64,000 nucleotides of DNA from Schistosoma haematobium (lineage: Eukaryota > Platyhelminthes > Trematoda > Strigeidida > Schistosomatidae). The notes beneath the pieces are model-generated. The model did not search any database. It worked only from the letters and a program-made list of their open reading frames with translations, and was not told where the DNA came from. A program made the translations under genes and the position numbers. Each line of letters opens with the position of its first letter. Position 1 is the stretch's first letter. The stretch spans positions 81,706,364-81,770,363 of the forward strand of contig NC_067196.1 in assembly GCF_000699445.3 (NCBI RefSeq), given 5' to 3'. Positions 54,713-64,000 of the stretch are shown piece after piece.

Positions 54713-56234
54713 CAGCGCTACGAAAAATTTTATTGAATGGTTTTATTAAAAAAAGGATACAATGAAATTTCAAAATTATGGTTATTTTAAATAAAAATAG
54801 TAAGTATAAACTCTTCACTTTTTGTTTATCTAAATAAATTGGAAACCTCATTTCGGTTACAAATTATAAAACGTTTGATATTAATGTATTATTGTTTGGA
54901 CCCACGAGGTCGTCAGTTGGATTTATCGACCATCTTCTTCTTCAGGAGATCCTTGAGTACTTCCGTGATTCTTTTCTCAGTTGAACGAGTTGTGTCCTTG
55001 TTATTTGTCATTTTTCTTCAATTCATAATTGACTGATTTCAATCCATATCTTTCTTTAATACCATTAATCTACTTTCAGTTGCTTCATTATATAATCATC
55101 TAACGTTTGTTAATTCCATGAGTTTTAATCACCACTTCAATGTTCTAGAACTTTCCCTCTTAAACATTATTTATTCGAAACAAAACTTTATGACCTCATT
55201 AACTCGATCGGGATCTTCGCTACGTCATGGTACACATATATTCATCTTTCCTCTTATGTATAAGTATGTCAACATCTGTAATAACGTTGATTTTCAAATA
55301 TTTTAGATTGTAGGCAGCTGATGAGAACCTAACGAAATAAAATGAATTCATATTATTCTGCATCAATCTTCATTCTTGCTGTCCTTAAGATAATAAAGGG
55401 AACTATTTGTATGTAATATATATTATTGTTCGGAGTGATTCTTCTTATTATAATATAAGTTTATGGAGGTATGACGTCACATCGCGATAGTAGGTAGATG
55501 TACAGTTTTATTTTTTAGAATTAAAATCATCTTAGTTTATTGTCGATCACATAGGAGTGAACTACACTGAAATGATAAGTAACTGGTCAGTTGGTAATTC
55601 AATTTGTTAACAGTAATTCTTTACTGTTTTTGTAAATATACATGTTCATTCATACGTAGAAGGAGCTAGTTCTAATTTCAACGTGGTTGCCATCACAGAC
55701 TGAAGTCAAATAAGGAATCATAAGTAGCCGTAAGTAATTCAATTGGCATTTTCCACTGGTATAAGGATTTCTCATACATCGAATCCGATCTCTTTAGGTT
55801 GGTCGTGAATACATTGCATCTTGAGTATGATCTAAAAAGTGAATATTAAACATTTGTTATTTCACGCAATAATAATTCAACAGAACAGTTAAGTTATTAC
55901 TTTAATCCACATTTGCTTTGAACCAACAGATGATGATCTATCACTAGAAATCTGAGAATCCATCTAAAGTCAACAAATCGTATTGTGTGTTCTACGAATA
56001 CGACGAAGTTATGATAACTGGTACGAATAGCATGTTTTAATAGTTTAGTCTATAACTGATTATGGTTAAATATGCATAACTGACATTTACTTCACTTGAA
56101 ATCAAATAAGTATTGCCAAAAGGAATCTAATCAATGTATCAATACTTGTTAGTTACAAATGATTTTATAGTGCTTCAATTAAGGGCCAAAGTAATTGAAA
56201 TAAATATTAAATGATAAAAAACAGACAAAACTGA
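54713..56234. other. AT-rich stretch, nothing firmly recognised
   Basis: Two plus frames (54839-55036 and 55118-55306) have weak hydrophobic or basic character but no motif I can defend. No repeat family is recognisable. Confidence 0.4.
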
Positions 56235-56620
56235 TAGATTATTTAATAGTTAAGATCATGGATTCACTGAAACTAAGCCACTATAGGAAACCTGGAAGCA
56301 CTGGAAGACCGTTTCGCCATATTGTGGACTCTTCAGCAGTGCGCACCGACACCCCTAGCGGAATTCAAACTGAAGACAATGGTGGATGTGTTGCACAATT
56401 TCGGGGATTAGTTGAAGTTAGACATTAACACTGTTGGATCCCGGTCAGCTCAGTGGTCTAGAGGTTAAGTGTTCGCGCGTGAGACCCATAGGTTCTGGGT
56501 TTGAATCCCGTCAATCAGGACAGTGGATGTGCACTGGTGAAGAGTCCTACAATTGGAAGAAACGGTCGTCTAGTGCTTCCACGTTTTCCATGGTAGTCTG
56601 GCTTCAATTGGCTCATGATC
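56235..56620. mobile_element. Hammerhead SINE family A, inverted dimer, both halves long
   Basis: The minus half (56235-56370) has tail and ribozyme. The plus half runs from the leader (GACAATGGTGGATGTGTTGC, GATTAGTTGAAGTTAGAC) through A box, B box (TTCTGGGTTTGAATCCCG), ribozyme and tail to 56620. The plus core reads GTGAAGA, so C3 is lost. The minus core is intact. Confidence 0.85.
56298..56342 (-). ncRNA. Hammerhead ribozyme, intact core (family A, minus strand)
   Basis: On the minus strand: stem I GCACTG/CAGTGC perfect, core CTGAAGA, stem II GTC/GGC with a U-G pair, GAAA, and a weakened stem III. The cleavage triplet TTC is an allowed NUH. All invariant core bases are present, but stem III has only two good pairs, so activity may be low. 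Confidence 0.65.
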
Positions 56621-57164
56621 TTAATCAAAAAAGAAGTATTGTTGTTGTTATTCCAGGTCGACTGAACTTATTATCATTTTGGCAAAAAACCATACCAAAC
56701 TTATTTTTTTAATTATTAATTCAATGTATATTGTTAACTTGATTTTCATTTGTCAGTATAGTAATATGTTTTTTAAAAAAAATAGTTGGCATAATATCAT
56801 TAATCCTCAAAAAATTGATTGGTCAATACTGTATATATTGTCTTGGATTATGTTTGTTTACTAATTAATTCAGGAAATTTCATTGTTTGATTATCATAGT
56901 AACTACTGAAAAGTATGACTTAGCAAATTTTTATATTTCCTAGCTGTGACGGATATCTGAATAAGTTGTTAATACAGCATGATTACTGTTGGCATTAAGT
57001 TGACATTAGCTTCTGAACATATATCGATAATATCCTTTATTTATCATTGACAATTAGCTGTTAAATGGTTGTAACGGATCGAGAAAATCCTGAATCAAAA
57101 TCTTACGCTAGTTACAATCTATGGATATGAAACTAATATACCCTGTGAATTTCGAACATCTGAA
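56621..57164. other. AT-rich stretch, nothing recognised
   Basis: No supported feature. Confidence 0.4.
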
Positions 57165-58010
57165 TGATCTTTGAGATGGTAGAGAAAATCTGTAGCTCAG
57201 ATGGAGTTTTCATCGCTAAGCTGAATGGTTTGGTTCTAGTGTTTTCATTGTTCGTCTGAACAATGTCATCAGCACAAATTACAAGCAGAAGTGAAATGTT
57301 CTAATTGCTCCACAAATGACTCACAGCTTGTCTTTCCGACCACTATCTTGGTTGATTATCGTTGACTTTTAAGCTATCATTGTCTACCCTTTTATTTGAT
57401 TGCATCTCCCATTGATCTGGTCTCATATTTGATCATGATTTTTCTTACTGGTTGATAGATCGGATCAATTTCACAGTTTTTTTATTTCTGAGTGCTAACC
57501 TTCTAAGAAATCTCTGGTGCTTTTAGTATTTTCTCTATCCAATCGAACTTGTGTCTACGGTTGTCCACATGCTTTGATATAAGCGAAGAGATGTCAGGGA
57601 AACTGAAAACTCAAGTATTTCGTAAGCTGATCCACACAAATCAAATTTTTAATTACAGTAGCAATAACCCAAGAATTCACAAAATCAACTGCATACAAAC
57701 GTTTTTTTTTCAAGAGGTCGAGAACACACTGCAACACACTTACTGCGCGGAAAAATGAAGAAAAATATCAAATGATTATTCTTTAAAAGAACGGCTATCC
57801 AAGCAACTTCATCAAAAAACATCAAGTCAACTCATCAGCAAAAATGAAATCGAGTATATAATCCAACAAACGGATCATCCTACCTTATATAAATGATATA
57901 TTCGAAATTACAACCAGATTATTAAAGCTGATTAGTATATAGGTGTAACACATAAACCAATATAAATCACTCCATTCAATCCAATACAATACAAAGCACG
58001 AAACAATAAA
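57165..58010. mobile_element. Old Penelope-like element in the same inverted layout as 7.5-8.9 kb
   Basis: The minus part (57165-57600) covers the PLE 3' end and GIY-YIG region back to ACATGCTTTGATATAAGCGA. The plus part (about 57715-58000) carries the pre-endonuclease region. The shared block starts GAGAACACACTGCA, and ATCATCCTACCTTATATAAA with CCAGATTATTAAAG corresponds to TLPYIQ..TRLLK. The following plus endonuclease arm is missing after an A-rich run, the same run that breaks the younger copy. Frames are destroyed. Confidence 0.75.
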
Positions 58011-58587
58011 AAAAAAACTTATGAATCGTTTATTTGATAGATCATGTTCGATTTTCCGCTCAAATCATTCAGCTTAACAAAAATAAAAACTTCACTTTAA
58101 TCTAAATTATCACTATTCATAAAATAATTCAATGATTGATAGACTTCAATTAAGTAGAATATAAGCAACTTTTTCATTTCATTACATTAAAAGATATCTC
58201 ACTCAATATTATGCTAATTTACTTTCTTCAAATATTGAACACTTGAATATACTAAACTCTTATTTAGAACAGATTGTGGTTATTTCAAATGTATAAATTG
58301 ACAAGTTTTTGACATAAATTAACTTGTAGCATTGTTATTCATAATTAGTTTTGACAACTATATTTATTCGATAAGGAGTTCATTGACATGAACTAAGAAA
58401 ACAGTTATATATACGCACGTATAATCAAATGTACATTTGCAAATTAAAAACAGTAATTATTAGATTATGTCAAATTATGAAAAGAATTATGTTTAATAAT
58501 AATCAGATATAGTGTAAAAATTGATAACAGTTACCTTATAAGACTCAGCTATAAATAATTAGATACCATTGAACTTAAAGAAAGGAG
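58011..58587. other. AT-rich stretch, nothing recognised
   Basis: No supported feature. Confidence 0.4.
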
Positions 58588-59540
<953 letters not shown>

Positions 59541-60345
59541 ATATAAACGCTACTATTTAATTAAAGTGAAGATGCTAGTAGACTTTTGTTTGTAATTGAA
59601 AAGAAGAAAGAAATTATTTCTAACCGTACTGTTCTTTTTTGTCATAAGACATCTGGACATCTGGACATCTGAACAAACACTATTTTTCACTGTGTTATTT
59701 TATTCTCCCAGGTGGATAATTACTATATACGACAACAGTTAAATTTACAATCTAATTTTAGGCTTGTAAGACGGTCCTAAACATTAGTAAACTCCCAATG
59801 ACTCAAAACAGATTCACAAAATATTTTCAGTCATATTTGGGGCTGCACAAACATGAAACAACAGGAATGTAAGTCAAATCTCGCAGCGACAGACTTAAAA
59901 CATAAAAGTTCAGGCAGTGTTTATCAGAAGTTTTTGCGTAGGTATATATAATAAGTTATAAGATTTCTACAAAACGTTGACACTTTAATGTACATTGAAT
60001 TCAATCGTTTCATCTTCTACAATAATTTATCATTTAAAGAACACTTTCAGAAATCTTGTCAAACATCTTTTGTAACTTTTAGTAAGTAAATATGTATGAA
60101 AGAAGAGCGAATAAATATGGAAAAAAAATATGTAGATTGACAATAAATAAACACACATAACGTCGTCATAAGTATCGTTTAGAAAATCGTTTATTATTAT
60201 TATTTGTAAAGATCATCTCATTTTTAGTTTTACATATTCCTCACAGTTGAGTTATTCTACATATCCACTGACTATTTATTATAATTGATTACCTCAACCT
60301 TATGGAATCAAAGTGATAGTAATTATAAATCTCCCATATAATTGC
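59541..60345. other. AT-rich stretch, nothing recognised
   Basis: No supported feature. Confidence 0.4.
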
Positions 60346-60349
60346 CATG

Positions 60350-60440
60350 GAGCATGGCTTAGGAGTTCTAGATTAGGACAAAATAGCTTTCGGGTACTAT
60401 CTCACTTTAATGTTTTTCTAGGTGATGTGAGTTTACTATT
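60350..60440 (+). mobile_element. Hammerhead SINE family A, strongly decayed
   Basis: CTTAGGAGTTCTAGATTAGGACAAAATAG corresponds to the core, stem II and GAAA region of family A with many changes. Only the ribozyme neighbourhood is recognisable. Confidence 0.45.
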
Positions 60441-60479
60441 AAAACTCCCTTTAGAATGGAGTATGAAGATCTCATTGAA

Positions 60480-60662
60480 ATAATGAGTCAGTATAAATAA
60501 GACCGCCACTGAAAACCTCGAAGCACTGGACGGTCGTGTCGTGCTAGTACGGGACTCATCAGTGTGTGTCAACTACCCCAAACGTGAGAATCGAACTCAG
60601 GACCTTCGGCCTCGCATGCTAATGCTTAACCTATAGACCATTGAGCCGGCATGGAATGATTT
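60480..60662 (-). mobile_element. Hammerhead SINE family A, minus copy
   Basis: Tail, ribozyme and head on the minus strand, ending at GAGCCGGCATGG. The core reads CTGATGA but GACA replaces GAAA and stem II is damaged, so it is inactive. Confidence 0.75.
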
Positions 60663-60819
60663 CACTATTTAACTTCAGTCAATCGACAACACTCCAAGAC
60701 CATCTTTCACTAACTTCTATGTATTATTCAACTTAAGTCGGTTCGTGATCTCAATGAAATTCAACAGTCTTTTCAACTCCAAACTGAAAATTATCATTTG
60801 CTCACAACTGACTAGCTTC

Positions 60820-61140
60820 AAGAGATCATTTTTGGAGTTCTAGTGGGAAGCAATGACAAGTAGAGTTCAACCGCGTCGTACATGAAGCAGTAATCCACCG
60901 AAGATAATGGAAGATAGTCACACAATGTTGTGGATTGGTTGAAGTTAAATATTGACACTGTTGAATGCCGGCCCAGTGGTCTAGAGCTTAAGCGTTCACG
61001 TGATTGCTTCGAATCTCGAATGCTGTTTTATGAATGCGTAATGCTGAGAAGTCCCATACAAGGACGAAACAGCTTCTCAGTACTTTCGAGTTTTTAATGG
61101 TAATCTTCCTTATATGAATTCATGATTCTAATGAAACCAT
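60820..61140 (+). mobile_element. Hammerhead SINE family A, plus copy, near full length
   Basis: The leader (TTGGAGTTCTAGTGGGAAGC) continues through GATTGGTTGAAGTTAAATATTG and the head (GGCCCAGTGGTCTAGAGC). The ribozyme (CTGAGAA, G8 changed) and tail follow. With 60480-60662 it forms a facing pair separated by about 160 bp. Confidence 0.75.
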
Positions 61141-61737
61141 ACATGTTGATACATATAATTTTTCCTCCTTTAAAAGATAATTTTATACTTGGTTAGTATA
61201 TTTCAGGTAACCAGTGTTTGATAAAATTATTCTAATGAAATCATTATAACTATCTGTCCAAAAAATATGCCAGTTCACTGATATGATTTTCTGATTCTAT
61301 TCATATAATCCTACTACCGAAGAATGTATTATTCACTTTTAGTGTGTATAAAACTGAAATTTTTATGGCTAATTCATGAATCCAAATCACGATTTCATTT
61401 TCTTTCATATTATTATCGTCTACGACAATTGTAAAACTGGTATTTTGACAATAGATAACTGAATAGATGCGGATGATTTCAGATGAGTTAAATGAAACAG
61501 AAGTAGAAATGAAATGAAAAACCCACTTAAAATGCATGATTACTCAATTATATCAACCAATTAGTTTTGTCCATTGCAAAATAGAATATCATTATAATAT
61601 CAACTAAACATAGTTAGTGTTTAATTCTTAAAATTCCGAAAATATTATTCTTGGTTACAACATATTTGTCGGATATAATAAAAGTATAATCGATGATTAA
61701 CTCTCTTTTTCTACATTATATATTTTTGCAAACAAGT
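61141..61737. other. AT-rich stretch, nothing recognised
   Basis: No supported feature. Confidence 0.4.
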
Positions 61738-61832
61738 GGAAAGGATTGCTTTAGTCAGGGTTGGATGGAGAGTGCCGTTGGATGGCCTATGCTCCTCTAC
61801 GTGAGTTAACAGGCATAAGTAAGTAAATAGTT
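61738..61832 (+). pseudogene. RTE-like extreme 3' end
   Basis: GGTTGGATGGAGAGTGCCG corresponds to the RVGWRMLV codons. GTGAGTTAACAGGCATAAG and TAAG repeats close the element at about 61830. Under 100 bp. Confidence 0.7.
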
Positions 61833-63889
61833 CGACGGTTGTTGACAATCACAACTGCAATTAGGGATTGTCTGTCGTCATACTTGCACTTTGAACGAAA
61901 CGTCTCGATGTAGCTTGGTGGCACAACTTTTAGTATATTTGACGCATGACAATTCCAACCTGATATGACGGGAAGAAAAGTCAAAATTCGATTGATTTAC
62001 TCATTATGAGTTTAGTTCAAGATTACTTCCGTTTTGATTCAATGTAATGATTACTCAATGTGGTATTTGTTTTCTTTCCTCGTATGATATTTTATTCTGT
62101 ATAATATACGATATTCTTGTATTCCATTAACATGAACTATGCTCAGTATGTGATTAGCTATAACTGTGTATTTTCCATATATGTGATTTCATCCTAATTA
62201 TTGATCAAAATGGGTATACAATCAATGTATTAATGAATGTATTTTCTACTAGAATCGTCGTCTTCGTCATCGTGTTTTGGGGTTAATAAATCATCACTTA
62301 TACCAGTCTTTGTGTTTTTATTTTCGCGTCGTGTGAATTGCAGAGGTCCCTCGTTTCGAGTATAAGTGGTGAACGTTTCCGACACAACAATCAGCGATGA
62401 TCAGATATAACAAGTAAACATTGAAAGAGACAAGACAATTCAGCATTCAACTGAAAGGTTATAACACAACCTTGAAAATGTCTTTTAGTGTCTAAATTCA
62501 GTAGTTTAGTAGCTAAAGCAATCGGCATATTTGCATCGATAGGTACTGGGTTCGACTCATAGTAAATTCGGGTGTTGTTACACAAACATGTGTTAGAAAT
62601 AACGATGCTGAATATTCGAAACGTTACTTTGGTGACTTCTTGTTTCGGATCAGTGAAAATGTTCTTAGCTAATTTGCTTCCAATAGTGTATTAGAATACT
62701 GATGTGTCATAGTCTTTGTGATACATGAAGACCAAACAATACGATAAAGTGAAATATTGTTTGAATTATACACAACAATGTTATAACTCACAGAAAATGT
62801 GTAACTACAAGACAATTAATTTTGTTTGCCGAGAGAAAACGGAAATTATATAATGAATGTGAAAAGTAATTTACTGTATAAATAATGCATATTAACAAAA
62901 AAAATACATAAAAAAAATTCACCGAAACAAGAGAATATACAGTATTTTGTTAAGATGGTGATTATCATTAAATTATCGGTTACTACACATACTGTTGCCA
63001 AGTTATCAATATATATATGGTTGAAAATGACATTAAAGTCTTGTGCAAATCACAAATCAAATAAATTCATTATTAACTCTATCGGTGACTTCAGTTTCGC
63101 GTTATACTCAAAAATATCGTTTGACTAACATACTGAGTACAATTCTGTGATACACGTTGCTCAAAACAACTAAACAACATGAGCGAATAAGCATTTTGAA
63201 TTTAAGATAAGTAGCATTATTTTATGATTATTTGATCCAAACAGCACTCACAGTTTTCGTCATAACAATCTTGAATGATTTGTTGGAATTGAAATATAAA
63301 CGATTTACACTTAATTTGATTATGTCACTATAACTTAAGATAAAAGTGGGATGAGTCAAATTCAAACAGACTTCATTTTGTTCTGTATTTTATATGTTAT
63401 TTAATTGACATCAACCTGTAAACTTGTCAAACTATCACTTGTTTTCTTTTCTTAACTCTCACAATATCATATTTATGCTACATACTTTAGACTTTGAATT
63501 ACTAATGCTTGTAGAATATTTTAAATCTATTCTTCTCGTACAAAACTCTATAGCATTTGTCTTCTTCAAAAGTAGCAGCTATGTCATCTAAATCCCAACT
63601 TATAATTGCCAAAAAAGTTTCTGGTTGATCTGACACTGTTTATATCACTGTAACAGTGTACAATGTTTCATCATAACCTGTAGAAGTTAACTTACTTTTT
63701 TTACTTGACCTATAAGCTTCATTCACTGTATAGATGAGCTTCATCAGTCACAACAATTCACTACTATATCGGGGAGGTATTTCGAGGAAAGTATCTGTTG
63801 ATTACGTAATTAAATCTCTTCAATGAGGAGAGTATTTTGTGACGAATAATTTTACTTACAGGTGGTATTCACTATAGAGTTCCGATGAT
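61833..63889. other. AT-rich stretch with one SINE head remnant
   Basis: Apart from the family C head at about 62490-62570, nothing is supported. Several short minus-strand frames lack recognisable domains. Confidence 0.45.
62490..62570 (+). mobile_element. Hammerhead SINE family C, tRNA-like head remnant
   Basis: TTCAGTAGTTTAGTAGCTAAAGC and GGTACTGGGTTCGACTC match the A-box and B-box regions of family C. No ribozyme follows. Confidence 0.55.
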
Positions 63890-64000
63890 CTGCTTCAAGA
63901 TTCTATCTCTAGGCGAATCGTCATGTGTACTGTTGAGGGATCGTGAATTAATGCAAAATAACTACGTTGCACTTTCAGAGTTTTAGTGGTAACTCAGTGA
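63890..64000 (+). mobile_element. Hammerhead SINE family A, decayed, cut by window end
   Basis: TGTACTGTTGAGGGATCG and TTGCACTTTCAGAGTTTTAGTGGTAACTC recall the ribozyme and tail of family A. Strongly diverged and truncated by the window end. Confidence 0.5.

Noticed and set aside
54839..55306. Two adjacent plus frames as a possible reverse transcriptase remnant
   Set aside because: I could not align any catalytic or linker motif with confidence, so the region is left unassigned.

Overview
This is a repeat-rich, AT-rich stretch of eukaryotic nuclear DNA, almost certainly from a blood fluke (genus Schistosoma). The main evidence is at least three families of short tRNA-headed retroposons that carry hammerhead ribozyme motifs. 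That combination is established for schistosome dispersed repeats of the Sm-alpha type. RTE-like, CR1-like and Penelope-like retroelements of trematode character are also present. I did not recognise a host protein-coding exon, a true tRNA or rRNA gene, a CRISPR array, or anything bacterial. Nearly every longer reading frame is a piece of a retroelement. Species and repeat-library names are inference, because no search was possible.

Layout. 0-5.5 kb: SINE pieces, an RTE 3' end joined to an RTE 5' leader (3367-4010), and a solo LTR with a 5-bp target duplication (4983-5461). 6.5-9 kb: SINEs and a Penelope-like element (PLE) arranged as a 501-bp apparently perfect inverted repeat inside an 11-bp target duplication. 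9.5-9.9 kb: a 347-bp repeat unit with a complete hammerhead. 10-21.6 kb: many RTE fragments, a PLE palindrome, hammerhead SINEs and a GC-rich retroelement mosaic (18.4-19.4 kb). 21.6-28 kb: SINEs, a decayed reverse transcriptase (23.65-25.0 kb), a decayed second PLE (25.6-26.4 kb) and a SINE split by an LTR-like insert (27.2-27.7 kb). 28.87-32.04 kb: the best preserved coding element, a CR1-like endonuclease/reverse transcriptase with one frameshift and inverted 3'-UTR copies at both ends. 32-44 kb: SINE dimers, a second solo LTR with perfect target duplications (39571-40084), and RTE and PLE fragments. 44.1-47.9 kb: a decayed 3.7-kb non-LTR element. 47.9-48.3 kb: a second 347-bp-family copy that has lost its ribozyme. 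50.7-54.7 kb: RTE copies, one with a 15-bp target duplication, and a cluster of LTRs. 56-64 kb: SINEs, an old PLE, a long RTE 3' fragment, and long unannotated AT-rich stretches.

How the parts relate. The autonomous elements (RTE, CR1-like, PLE, LTR) encode the enzymes. The short hammerhead elements have RNA polymerase III-type heads and no coding capacity, so they presumably borrow machinery from the autonomous elements. The most striking pattern is orientation: SINEs of two families, PLEs and the CR1-like element repeatedly occur as inverted pairs. Other points of interest are a deletion whose breakpoint coincides with the hammerhead cleavage site, and a 449-bp apparently identical tract shared by two inverted RTE fragments 8.5 kb apart whose flanks differ.
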